From CAKRPJ01 sp934376955 (lineage in GTDB: Bacteria; Bacillota; Clostridia; Lachnospirales; Lachnospiraceae), in NCBI GenBank assembly GCA_934376955.1, contig CAKRPJ010000009.1:17083-81082 (forward strand): a stretch of 64,000 nucleotides of DNA, in the 5' to 3' direction. The notes under the pieces were generated by a model. The model did not search any database and had not been told where the DNA came from. It saw only the letters and a list, made by a program, of their open reading frames with translations. Below are positions 44,348 through 53,327 of the stretch, in pieces. The position numbers and the translations under genes are program-made. Positions within the stretch are counted from its first letter, which is position 1. The number at the start of each line of letters is the position of its first letter.

Positions 44348-46766
44348 AAGACCTTTGCTGTATATAACGGGGGGACTGGTACTTGGAGAGACAGGAGCCC
44401 ATTATCTTACAGCTAAGCAGGGATTTTTTGCGCTGGCAGTCATACTGTCTGTTTTTTCCTGTGCTTTATTGACGGATATCAATGGGCGTAGAGGAAAAGA
44501 CAGGAGATGGCTGGCAGCGTTTTTTAAAATCGTTCTTCTTGGAGTGTTTATCGGATTTTCCCGGATGCAGCTGGAAAAATGGACGGTAGAACGGCAGGCG
44601 GGTATGATCTGCAAAATGGAAGGAGAAACGATTTTGGTTGAGGGAACTATCGCCGAGATCCGGGAAAACGCGGGAAAGCAGAGGCTTATTCTTACGGACA
44701 GTAAATTTAAATCGAATGATGCAGGGAAAACAGGCGGCATGCTGCCGCATAGGCTTTACTGCTATTTGCCTACAGGGGAAAAATATGAGCCTGGTATGAA
44801 ACTATGTGTGGAGGGAAACATAACCGGCCCGGAGCCGGCCAGAAATCCGGGAGCCTTTGATTATCGGCTGTATTGTCTTTCTCAGGGAATAAACGGTATC
44901 CTATACGGGGAAAAAGCGTATATCGTAAGCCATCCCCGCTTTTCCATCATGGAAATTCTGCAAAAAAGACGGAGAGTCTTTGCACAGTGTATCGATGAGA
45001 ATGCAGAGGCAAGGGATGCCGGGCTTCTGAAGGCGATCCTTTTGGGTGACAGGACAGAGCTTGAGGAGGATACCTATGAGCTCTACAGACAAAACGGGAT
45101 TGCCCACATCCTTGCGATAAGTGGTCTTCACATTTCCCTGATCGGAATGGCTCTGTGGCGGAGCTTAAGAAGCTGCGGAATAGGGTACGGGATGTCCGGA
45201 GGGATCGCGTGGGGGATTTTGCTCCTTTATGGGATCATGACCGGAGCCGCACCGTCTGTGATTCGTGCCATCGGTATGACGGGGATCCGCTTCCTTGCTG
45301 AAGCGACCGGGAGAACCTACGATCTTCCTTCGGCAGCCGCCGTAAGTGCATGTCTGCTTCTCCTTTGGAGGCCGTTTCTTTTAACCCAGGCCGCCTTCCA
45401 GCTTTCCTTTTTGGCCGTGGGAGCTGTCTACTTTCCGGGCGGTTTTCTGGTAAAGAAAACGAAAGCCGGAAATATAGCCGGAATGCTTCTTGTGAGTGGG
45501 GCGATCCAGGCAGTAACAGCGCCTGCAATCCTGTTCCATTCCTTCGAGATCCCGTTATATGGAATATGGATCAATCTTCTTGTAGTGCCGCTTATGACCG
45601 GCGTTGTGATCTCCGGAGTCCTTGGAATGTTCGCGGCCTTATTTGCATTCCCTGCAGCCGGGCTCCTCTTTGGCGGAGCCCACAATATATTCTGGATCTA
45701 CGAAAGGGCCGGAAGTCTGTTTTTGAGTCTGCCCCATGCCAGACTTACATGGGGAAGGCCCGGCTTTTGGCAGATCGCAGGGGCTTACATCGGAATCCTT
45801 GCAGCTGTCTTTTTACTTACCGAAAAAAGCTCTATTTGCCGGAGCTTATCCGGAGTTGTTTTAATCGCAGCCCTCCTGATCCTGCGTCCGGTATCTCCGG
45901 ATAGCCTTGTCGTGACATTCCTTGATGTGGGACAGGGGGATTGCATATTTCTTCAAAAGGGGAAAGACAGTCTTCTGGTGGATTGCGGGAGCAGTCAGAA
46001 AAAGACACCGGGAAAAGATATTCTGGTGCCGTTTTTAAAAAGCCGTGGGATAAGCCGGATCAATGCGGTGGCAGCCACACATGGGGATTCCGATCACATC
46101 AACGGCATTCGGGAGATCCTCGAACTAAAGGAGTTTAAAATAAAAGAATTGATCCTTTCGGAAGCGGGGAGAGAGGATGAGGCCAGCAGCCGTCTTGGAA
46201 AAAAAGCAGAAGAAAGTAAGATCCCTGTCCGGTATGGAAAAACGGGAGACCATTTTAACGGTATTTTAGGGCCGGATGTAGAGATTATCTGTTTATATCC
46301 GCATGAGGGGGAGATCATCCGAGAGAGAAACGATCAGTCCCTTGTATTTCTGATCCGATACGGAGAGTTTCGGCTTCTTTTAACGGGAGATCTGGAGGAG
46401 GGCGGAGAAAGAAGGCTACTGGAGGCTTCGGAGCCTGAGAGCTATAATGGAATGCTTGTAAATAAAGACACGGAAGAAGGGCTTGGGCCTGTAACCGTTC
46501 TTAAGGCAGGCCATCACGGGGCGGCCACCTCGTCCTCTATGGAATTTCTTGAAAAAATCAGTCCGAAGCTTGCTGTGCTTTCTTACGGCAGGAAAAACAG
46601 ATATGGTCATCCGGCTCCGGATACGGTGGAAAGACTTCAGAGTGCGGGAGCAAGGCTTTTGGGAACAGGAGAGTATGGAGCCATAGAGCTTCGTTCGGAC
46701 GGACGAGGCCTGAGGATACGAAAGTGGATCTTGCAGACAAAAGTGCCGGATAACTTGTATTTTTAA
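44316..46766 (+). CDS. comEC: DNA uptake channel ComEC/Rec2
   Basis: 816 residues from ATG 44316, which lies inside the 3' end of the preceding gene; a TTG at 44304 is possible. N-terminal DUF4131/OB region, a polytopic Competence domain with the motif AISGLHISLIGMAL, and a C-terminal metallo-beta-lactamase domain (THGDSDHINGI...KAGHHGAATSSS). It forms the membrane channel for single-stranded DNA. comEA and comEB are not in the window. Confidence 0.92.
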   Translation: MSIWREEKRIKRPLLYITGGLVLGETGAHYLTAKQGFFALAVILSVFSCALLTDINGRRGKDRRWLAAFFKIVLLGVFIGFSRMQLEKWTVERQAGMICKMEGETILVEGTIAEIRENAGKQRLILTDSKFKSNDAGKTGGMLPHRLYCYLPTGEKYEPGMKLCVEGNITGPEPARNPGAFDYRLYCLSQGINGILYGEKAYIVSHPRFSIMEILQKRRRVFAQCIDENAEARDAGLLKAILLGDRTELEEDTYELYRQNGIAHILAISGLHISLIGMALWRSLRSCGIGYGMSGGIAWGILLLYGIMTGAAPSVIRAIGMTGIRFLAEATGRTYDLPSAAAVSACLLLLWRPFLLTQAAFQLSFLAVGAVYFPGGFLVKKTKAGNIAGMLLVSGAIQAVTAPAILFHSFEIPLYGIWINLLVVPLMTGVVISGVLGMFAALFAFPAAGLLFGGAHNIFWIYERAGSLFLSLPHARLTWGRPGFWQIAGAYIGILAAVFLLTEKSSICRSLSGVVLIAALLILRPVSPDSLVVTFLDVGQGDCIFLQKGKDSLLVDCGSSQKKTPGKDILVPFLKSRGISRINAVAATHGDSDHINGIREILELKEFKIKELILSEAGREDEASSRLGKKAEESKIPVRYGKTGDHFNGILGPDVEIICLYPHEGEIIRERNDQSLVFLIRYGEFRLLLTGDLEEGGERRLLEASEPESYNGMLVNKDTEEGLGPVTVLKAGHHGAATSSSMEFLEKISPKLAVLSYGRKNRYGHPAPDTVERLQSAGARLLGTGEYGAIELRSDGRGLRIRKWILQTKVPDNLYF

Positions 46767-46858
46767 GCGTTATATAGTAATATCTAAATAAGGATCGCCT
46801 GACAGAGAGCGGGCAAAACAGCAGGTCGCGAGTATCTTTTGATAGGGGGAAGCGCAAG

Positions 46859-49800
46859 ATGAAAAAACAGATAAAAGAGGTAATGAGCGTGCTTACCGCG
46901 GCATGTCTTGCAGTAAATACGATCGTATTCCCTTCGTTTGCCGATAATGGGAACGGAGAGAACAACACATTTGCACAGTCAGTCGAAGCGTCTGATACAA
47001 CGATGCGGTCAGATATGGGCTTGGCTAACGTAAAGCTTAAAACAGCAAGCGGATCGAATGCAGAAGCAGCGGCAACGGGATCCAATGCCAAAAAGGAAAC
47101 CGGGAAATCGGATGCGCCAAAGACACCGGATATGGCTGCAAAGAAGGAATTAACAGAAACGTTTACTTTTACGGAAGAAACGGTCGAATATCCGGAGCAA
47201 GAGCTGCCGGATAATGATGAGTTGCTTAACGGCTATGTGCAGCAGTTTCTCTACGGATCAGACTTCGGGATCAGCCTGTTTGGAAATTATGGAGAAGCAA
47301 AGCTTCCGGAGCGCGATAAAAAAATATATAAGCTTTTAAAGGCTGAGATCGAAAAGATCGCCAAGGGAGAAAAATCCGGTACCGGCATCGAGATCGAAAA
47401 TCCGGATAAAACGAAGGGAACATGGACCTCCGCAACATCCGGAAGCCTTACAGAGGAAGATAAGAGCCTGATCCAGACATATTCTGCGATCAATACAGGG
47501 CTTATCTTAGACTGCCTTTTAGTAGACTGTCCTTACAGCCTGTACTGGTTTGACAAGACAAAAGGAATGTCTACGGAGATCCAGATGGAGGCCTCTAAAA
47601 CGGGAACTACATTAACGGGACGTGTTTCAAAGTGGATCTTCAAATTTGCGGTTGCAAAGGAGTATCAGGATGGCAGCGATCAATATAAAGTAAAAACGAT
47701 CTCTGATCTCGGAACAACGTTGGCGGCAGTAAAAACAAATGCAGAAAAAATCGTTGCCGGCAACAAAGCGAACAGTGATTACAAGAAGCTTTCTGCTTAT
47801 AAGAAAGAGATCTGTGATCGGGTGTCTTATGATAGTGCTGCAGCTTCCAATCCGTCTATGGCCTATGGAAGTCCGTGGCAGATGCTGGATGTGTTTTCCG
47901 GAAAAACCGGTGTGAAGGTAGTCTGTGAAGGATATGCGAAGGCATTCCAGTATCTTTGCGATCTAACCTGCGGCGTGGCGGATGATCCCCTCGGAAGCAC
48001 AGAGGGACTTTCCGGATTTTCGGACACGGAGCTTTCCTGCTATACCGTTACGGGGACAATGAAGAAAGATGACGGGACAGCAGAAAACCACATGTGGAAT
48101 ATCGTGTCCACCGGTGGAGAAAACTATCTTGTGGATGTGACAAACTGTGATTTGGGAACGATCGGAGCACCGGATAAGTTGTTTATGGTCGGCGGGACAA
48201 AGACAGGCGAAGGACAGTATAAGGTCACGATCGGTACCAATACGATCACCTATACCTTTGACGATACAACGAAGGAGCTGTATGGAAACAGTCTGGAGCT
48301 TTTTGCGACCGATTATTCACACACAGCTGCACCGGGACTTACCCTTACAACGGATAAGAGTACATCCTTCTATGGGGATGAGGTCGAGATATCCGCAGTT
48401 CTTGTAGATCCGTCCGGAGAATCGGAGGGCTCCGTTCAGTTTTATCTGGATGGGCTGGAGGATAGCCGAAGGCTCGGAGATCCTCAGCCGGTAAGCGGAG
48501 CAAAGGCAACGATCCGGCTGGATAAGAAAAGCCTTAAGGCCGGCGATCATACGGTCTATGCAAAATATACCGGAAGCGCCATAGCTACAGGAACGGAAGC
48601 CAATACGTCGATCCATGTTTTAAAGAGAGCTCTTAAGGTTGAAGCAGGTTCGTTTAAGCTCCAGAAGGTGTATGACGGAACCACGGCGGTGCCTTCCGAC
48701 GCAGAGTCGGGAAGCTTAAAGGTTACATCAGATGGCGCAGAGGGGATCCTCACCGGGGATGATGTGAGTGTTAATATAAGCAGACCGCTCCCGGCTTTTC
48801 CAACGGAGAATGTCGGGACTGCCGAGGTACAGGTGGAGGTTTCGCTGGGCGGTGCCGATAGCGGAAATTATTGTCTGGAGGGGAATGCTGCATCGGTCAA
48901 GGTATATATTCCTTACACGGTCAAGGCAAAAACGATCAACACCGTGACGGTCGATGTAAACGGTTCCTACACATATACCGGAAGCCAGATCACTCCGGCA
49001 GCCGGAAACGGACTTTCTGTAAAGAAGGACGGCATCGAGATGCCGACAGGCTCTTATCTTGTAGCTTATGAGAATAACCGGAATGCCGGAACCGCATCAT
49101 TGACGGTTTCTGCAGCTTCCGACAGCAATGAAAACTGGACACCGATCCGTAAGGAATTTATCATCGCTCCGGCCGTACTTACCGTTACGGCAAAGCCCAA
49201 TACGATCGTTTACGGGGAACAGCCACAGGGAGCGGGAGTTACCTACAGCGGCTTTCTCGGTACCGATAAGGTAAGTAATCTGAAAGGCCGAATTTCTTAT
49301 AAGTTTAATTATAAGCAGTATGATAAAGTGGGAAGCTACAGTATCACACCGAGCGGGCTTTCCGGCAGCAATTATGATATTCAATATAAGCCCGCAGTCC
49401 TTACAGTGACAGCAGCAGAGCTTACGGTAACAGCAGACAGCTTTTCCATCAAGGTGGGAGCACCGAAGCCCTCCTACACAGCAGCGGTGACCGGTCTTCA
49501 GGGAACAGATACAATGAGCGGTATCTTGTTTAAGGATACAGCGGCAGATACTTCAAAAAATGGCGTTTATACGATCACCCCTTATGGCGGAACCGTTTCG
49601 GGCGGAAATGAGAATTACACGATCCTTTACAAAAACGGAGAGCTGACGATCACTCTGACAGACGCTCTTATCGACGCAGCGATCCAGGATGCACGCAAGG
49701 CAAAGGACGGAGTTATTGCTTCTGACAAGGCCCCGAAGCGTGTTGATAAGGGAACGCGCTTTGTTCCGACCTTGACGATGCGGACACTTGAGGCGGCGAT

Positions 49801-50623
49801 CACAAAGGCGGAAAAGGCGAAGACAACGGCAAAGACAGATGCAGAGGTAATGGAAGCAGCAAAAGAGCTGAATGAAAAGACCGCAGAATTCCGTTCCCAG
49901 ATCCGTGTGGGAACCTATACGGGAAGCTCCTCCGGTGGAAGCTCCTCGGGCGGTTCTTCGGGTAGTTCCGGCGGAAGCTCCTCAGGAGGAAGCTCCTCGG
50001 GCGGTTCAAGCGGAAAGGTGACCTCCACATCCGGTGGCCCGAATAAGACCTCTGAGCCGAAGACAGAGGATCCCGGAATATTTTCTTCTGATCCGGTGAA
50101 GGGACTGGTAAACAGCATTAACGGCATTATCACAAAACCGGTGAGCGGTCAGAACGGAGTTGGCCGCAGTAATTGGCAGAAGGATGATAAAAATGCAGCA
50201 GGAGGCTGGAGATTCCGGTACGCAAACGGAAGCCTTGCAGCCGGAACAATGGTTAAGGATGCAGCCGGAGCAATGCAGGAACAGGTGCTGTGGGAGAAGA
50301 TCAACGGAGCATGGTACGCATTCGGAGCAGATGCCCTCCTTAAGAGCGGCTGGGTATGGGATCATGGCGCAGCGAAATGGTACTATATCGATGCGGATTC
50401 CGGCATGAAGACGGGATGGTTCCAGAATGCCGGAGACGGAAAGTGGTATTATCTGAATCCATCCGGCGGCTATATGAAGACCGGATGGCAGTTTATCAGC
50501 GGAAAGTGGTATTACTTTAATCAGGACAGCACAAAGGGTGCAGCAGGCTCCATGCTTCAGGGACAGAAAAGCCCGGATGGCTATAATCTGTCGGCTGAGG
50601 GTGCATGGGACGGAACGAAATAA
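46859..50623 (+). CDS. Large secreted wall-binding protein with transglutaminase-like domain
   Basis: 1254 residues. Signal peptide 1-30. Residues ~300-470 form a transglutaminase-like domain with a plausible triad: Cys in VCEGYAKAF, His in NHMWNIV, Asp in LVDVTNCD. Then an Ig-like repeat (~500-590), YDGT-type domain, and MBG-like repeats with LTVTA borders (~780-950). A Gly/Ser linker (SSGGSSSGG type) is followed by choline/glucan-binding repeats (GWVWDHGAAKWYYID, GWFQNAGDGKWYYLN, GWQFISGKWYYFN). It is probably anchored non-covalently to wall polymer. Whether it crosslinks or cleaves is not known. Confidence 0.88.
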   Translation: MKKQIKEVMSVLTAACLAVNTIVFPSFADNGNGENNTFAQSVEASDTTMRSDMGLANVKLKTASGSNAEAAATGSNAKKETGKSDAPKTPDMAAKKELTETFTFTEETVEYPEQELPDNDELLNGYVQQFLYGSDFGISLFGNYGEAKLPERDKKIYKLLKAEIEKIAKGEKSGTGIEIENPDKTKGTWTSATSGSLTEEDKSLIQTYSAINTGLILDCLLVDCPYSLYWFDKTKGMSTEIQMEASKTGTTLTGRVSKWIFKFAVAKEYQDGSDQYKVKTISDLGTTLAAVKTNAEKIVAGNKANSDYKKLSAYKKEICDRVSYDSAAASNPSMAYGSPWQMLDVFSGKTGVKVVCEGYAKAFQYLCDLTCGVADDPLGSTEGLSGFSDTELSCYTVTGTMKKDDGTAENHMWNIVSTGGENYLVDVTNCDLGTIGAPDKLFMVGGTKTGEGQYKVTIGTNTITYTFDDTTKELYGNSLELFATDYSHTAAPGLTLTTDKSTSFYGDEVEISAVLVDPSGESEGSVQFYLDGLEDSRRLGDPQPVSGAKATIRLDKKSLKAGDHTVYAKYTGSAIATGTEANTSIHVLKRALKVEAGSFKLQKVYDGTTAVPSDAESGSLKVTSDGAEGILTGDDVSVNISRPLPAFPTENVGTAEVQVEVSLGGADSGNYCLEGNAASVKVYIPYTVKAKTINTVTVDVNGSYTYTGSQITPAAGNGLSVKKDGIEMPTGSYLVAYENNRNAGTASLTVSAASDSNENWTPIRKEFIIAPAVLTVTAKPNTIVYGEQPQGAGVTYSGFLGTDKVSNLKGRISYKFNYKQYDKVGSYSITPSGLSGSNYDIQYKPAVLTVTAAELTVTADSFSIKVGAPKPSYTAAVTGLQGTDTMSGILFKDTAADTSKNGVYTITPYGGTVSGGNENYTILYKNGELTITLTDALIDAAIQDARKAKDGVIASDKAPKRVDKGTRFVPTLTMRTLEAAITKAEKAKTTAKTDAEVMEAAKELNEKTAEFRSQIRVGTYTGSSSGGSSSGGSSGSSGGSSSGGSSSGGSSGKVTSTSGGPNKTSEPKTEDPGIFSSDPVKGLVNSINGIITKPVSGQNGVGRSNWQKDDKNAAGGWRFRYANGSLAAGTMVKDAAGAMQEQVLWEKINGAWYAFGADALLKSGWVWDHGAAKWYYIDADSGMKTGWFQNAGDGKWYYLNPSGGYMKTGWQFISGKWYYFNQDSTKGAAGSMLQGQKSPDGYNLSAEGAWDGTK

Positions 50624-50655
50624 GACAGAAAAATAAAAGATAGCAGGGAATGACG

Positions 50656-51636
50656 ATGCAGACACTGAATCAGGATCTGAAGAACAAAACATTTAAACAG
50701 ATATACCTTCTATATGGGGATGAACCGTTTTTGGTCAGCAGCTATAAAAAGCGGCTGAAGGAAGCAATCGTGGGCGAGGATACGATGAACTTCAATTATT
50801 TCGAGGGAAAAAACCCGGATGTAAAGGAGATCATCAGCTTAGCAGACACTATGCCCTTCTTTTCGGAGCGTCGCCTGATCCTGATCGACGGAAGCGGATT
50901 CTTTAAAGGAGCCCAGGAGGAGCTGGGCTCCTATCTTGCCACTATGCCGGAGACCACCTGTATGATCTTCTGCGAGAGCGAGGTAGATAAGCGGGGAAAG
51001 CTTTATAAGAAGGTCAAAGAGCTTGGATATGCTGCCGAGCTTAATAAGCAGGAAAGCGGAGAGCTTATGAAATGGGCAGCCGGTATCCTCTCCCGTGACG
51101 GAAAAAAGATCACAAGACAGGTGATGGAATACTTTCTGGAGCGGACCGGGGATGATATGGAAAATATTAAGACCGAGCTGGAAAAGCTGGTATGCTATGC
51201 CATGGATCGGGAAGTGATCACGAAGGAGGATGTGGATGCCGTGGGAACCGTCCATATCACAAACCGGATCTTTGAGATGGTGGCAGCCATTGTTGCGGGA
51301 AATACCAGACGGGCTATGGAGCTTTACGAGGATCTTCTGACCTTGAAGGAGCCTCCGATGCGGATCCTTTTTCTGATCGCAAGGCAGTTCAATCAGCTTT
51401 TACAGGTCAAGGAGCTGGCCAATAAGGGCTGTGACAAAAAGACTATTGCCGCAAAAGTGAAGGTTCCTCCCTTTGCGGCAGGAAAGCTGATGACTCAGGC
51501 AAAGGCTTTTTCCCGGACGCAGATTTTGTCCTGTGTCGAAATGTGTGTGGAATCGGAGGAGGCTGTCAAGACAGGACGCTTATCGGATCGGCTGGCGGTG
51601 GAGCTCTTGATCGCAGGAAACTGCAGAAAAGTATAA
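50656..51636 (+). CDS. holA: DNA polymerase III subunit delta
   Basis: 326 residues from ATG 50656, six bases after AGGGA; ATG 50650 abuts that site. Clamp-loader wrench subunit that opens the beta clamp. N-terminal QIYLLYGDEPFLV and C-terminal helical domain are typical. The pairing holA-rpsT (opposite strands) and gpr-spoIIP next door is common in Clostridia. Confidence 0.94.
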   Translation: MQTLNQDLKNKTFKQIYLLYGDEPFLVSSYKKRLKEAIVGEDTMNFNYFEGKNPDVKEIISLADTMPFFSERRLILIDGSGFFKGAQEELGSYLATMPETTCMIFCESEVDKRGKLYKKVKELGYAAELNKQESGELMKWAAGILSRDGKKITRQVMEYFLERTGDDMENIKTELEKLVCYAMDREVITKEDVDAVGTVHITNRIFEMVAAIVAGNTRRAMELYEDLLTLKEPPMRILFLIARQFNQLLQVKELANKGCDKKTIAAKVKVPPFAAGKLMTQAKAFSRTQILSCVEMCVESEEAVKTGRLSDRLAVELLIAGNCRKV

Positions 51637-51766
51637 AAGAACAAAAGAACAATTTCGTCTTAACTGAAAACAAGCGAAAACACGCTTCGCGAGTTTCCCC
51701 TTGTTATCGCGACAGTCGCCAAGGTCTCGCGCATGCGCGGACTTTGGCTCGTTGTTCGCGTAAATA
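51637..51766. repeat. GC-rich intergenic repeats between holA and rpsT
   Basis: No gene. Contains TTGTTATCGCG and TTGTTCGCG as imperfect direct repeats, a hairpin CCAAGGTC/GACTTTGG around the palindrome CGCGCATGCGCG (51718-51747), and AAGCG/CGCTT (51673-51689). Composition is more GC-rich than both flanks. It may be a further dispersed repeat type. Confidence 0.45.
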
Positions 51767-51804
51767 AAAACGCTTTCCCGACACACCACACGGGAAAGCG
51801 TTTT
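51767..51804. terminator. Bidirectional terminator of holA and rpsT
   Basis: Perfect 14-base stem AAAACGCTTTCCCG / CGGGAAAGCGTTTT with a ten-base loop; T runs on both strands. Confidence 0.85.
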
Positions 51805-51838
51805 AAATATTATGCATTATATCCAGTCTTATGATTGA

Positions 51839-52102
51839 TTAAGCCATTGCGCTAACGGCTTTGGACAAACGGGATACTTTTCTGGAAGAAGTATTCTTAT
51901 GATATACACCCTTGGAAGTAGCCTTGTCGATTTCGCTTGTAGCAGCAAGAAGTGCAGCCTGTGCAGCAGCCTTGTCACCGGCAGCAATTGCAGCGTCAAC
52001 TTTCTTCACATAAGTTTTAACTTTTGATCTGATTGCTTTGTTTCTAGCAGCCTTTGTCTCAGCAACTAAAATTCTTTTCTTTGCAGATTTGATGTTAGCC
52101 AA
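51839..52102 (-). CDS. rpsT: 30S ribosomal protein S20
   Basis: 87 residues starting with TTG (ANIKSAKKRI). The TTG at 52100-52102 is seven bases after GGAGGT; the ATG at 52117 belongs to the ribosome site itself and would add five residues. Primary 16S rRNA-binding protein. The TTG start may keep synthesis low or reflect autocontrol, as known for S20 in enterobacteria, where the start is also non-ATG. Confidence 0.95.
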   Translation of the reverse strand: MANIKSAKKRILVAETKAARNKAIRSKVKTYVKKVDAAIAAGDKAAAQAALLAATSEIDKATSKGVYHKNTSSRKVSRLSKAVSAMA

Positions 52103-52192
52103 TCTGTACACCTCCATTATGATAAAAAATATTCACTGTTTGTTTTGCATCAAAGTCTGGACACGGACAGTTCAATGTAAACATACTATTGT

Positions 52193-52221
52193 ATTCTAGC
52201 GAATTTTTATGGGCTTGTCAA
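52193..52221 (-). promoter_or_regulatory. Sigma-A promoter of rpsT
   Basis: Minus strand: TTGACA, 17 bases, TAGAAT. On the plus strand the same stretch holds CATATTT with GAATTT 17 bases earlier, a weak candidate for a forespore sigma-G promoter of gpr. Confidence 0.75.
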
Positions 52222-52296
52222 TACATATTTCGCGTTTTTTTGAGAAAAATAGAAACGAAATGCAGGAGTGAAATATAGAAATGAGGGAGGACGCTG

Positions 52297-53274
52297 ATGC
52301 AGAATAAAAGAGAGCCGTTTTGTGTCTATACGGATCTGGCCGTGGAGGAAAAAGAGAGCTTTCCTGGGAATGGCGGTGAGATAAAGGGAGTATCCTTAAG
52401 AGAAAGCAAGGATGAGGCTTCAGGGATTTCTCTTACCGAGGTGATCATTAAAAATAAAGAGGGAGAAAGAAATATGGGAAAGCCCGTGGGAACGTATCTT
52501 ACATTGGAAGCAGAAGGCTTAAAGGAACGGTCGGGAGACGGACATAAAGAGGTGGTTGATGAGCTTTCCCGAATGCTGAGTGCATTGCTAAAGCAAAATG
52601 GCATCTGTCCCGGCAAGGACGGCGGGATCTTGGCAGTAGGACTTGGAAATCCTGACGCTACGCCTGACTCTCTCGGTCCGCGTGTTCTTGAAAAGCTTCC
52701 GATGACACGACATTTAAATATGGAATACGGAAGGGACTTCTGCCGGGAGAACGGATATCCGATCTTAAGCGGGATCATTCCCGGCGTGATGGCCCAGAAC
52801 GGTATGGAAACAGCGGAGATCCTCCGAGGCATCATTGCGGAGACCGGACCGGCTGCCGTGCTGGCCATCGATGCACTGGCGGCAAGAAGCATCCATCGTC
52901 TTGGTGTAACGATACAGCTTACGGATACGGGGATCCATCCCGGCTCCGGGGTCGGGAATCATAGAAATGGCCTGACAAGGGAAAGTCTGGGGATCCCTGT
53001 GTTTGCCATCGGAGTACCAACCGTAGTCGGTGCGGCAGCCGTGGTTCATGGTACGGTGGGTGCCATGATCGAGGCATTAAAGAAAGAGGCATGTGTAAAA
53101 AATTATGGGGACTATATGGAAAATATGGATCAGGAAGAACAGTATGAGCTGATAAGGGAGATCTTAGAACCGCAATTTGGCCCGATGTACGTAACTCCCC
53201 ACAATATTGACGAGAGAGTGGAGGATCTTAGCATCACCATTTCAGAAGCGATACAGGAGGCACTCTTTCGGTGA
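52297..53274 (+). CDS. gpr: Germination protease GPR (peptidase A25)
   Basis: 325 residues. It degrades small acid-soluble spore proteins at germination and is made in the forespore as a zymogen. Motifs YTDLAVE at the N-terminus, VGLGNPDATPDSLGPRV, and VLAIDALAARS are family hallmarks. GGGAGGAC precedes the ATG. It is followed by spoIIP after 53 bases, the conserved gpr-spoIIP order. Confidence 0.95.
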   Translation: MQNKREPFCVYTDLAVEEKESFPGNGGEIKGVSLRESKDEASGISLTEVIIKNKEGERNMGKPVGTYLTLEAEGLKERSGDGHKEVVDELSRMLSALLKQNGICPGKDGGILAVGLGNPDATPDSLGPRVLEKLPMTRHLNMEYGRDFCRENGYPILSGIIPGVMAQNGMETAEILRGIIAETGPAAVLAIDALAARSIHRLGVTIQLTDTGIHPGSGVGNHRNGLTRESLGIPVFAIGVPTVVGAAAVVHGTVGAMIEALKKEACVKNYGDYMENMDQEEQYELIREILEPQFGPMYVTPHNIDERVEDLSITISEAIQEALFR

Positions 53275-53327
53275 TGAAGCTGTGGGATCGAACATAAAAT
53301 AGAGTGAGAAAAACAGCGGGCGTGGAA

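Noticed and set aside
49915..50035. CRISPR or satellite repeat in the Gly/Ser region
   Set aside because: The short GGAAGCTCCTC units encode the Gly/Ser linker in frame.
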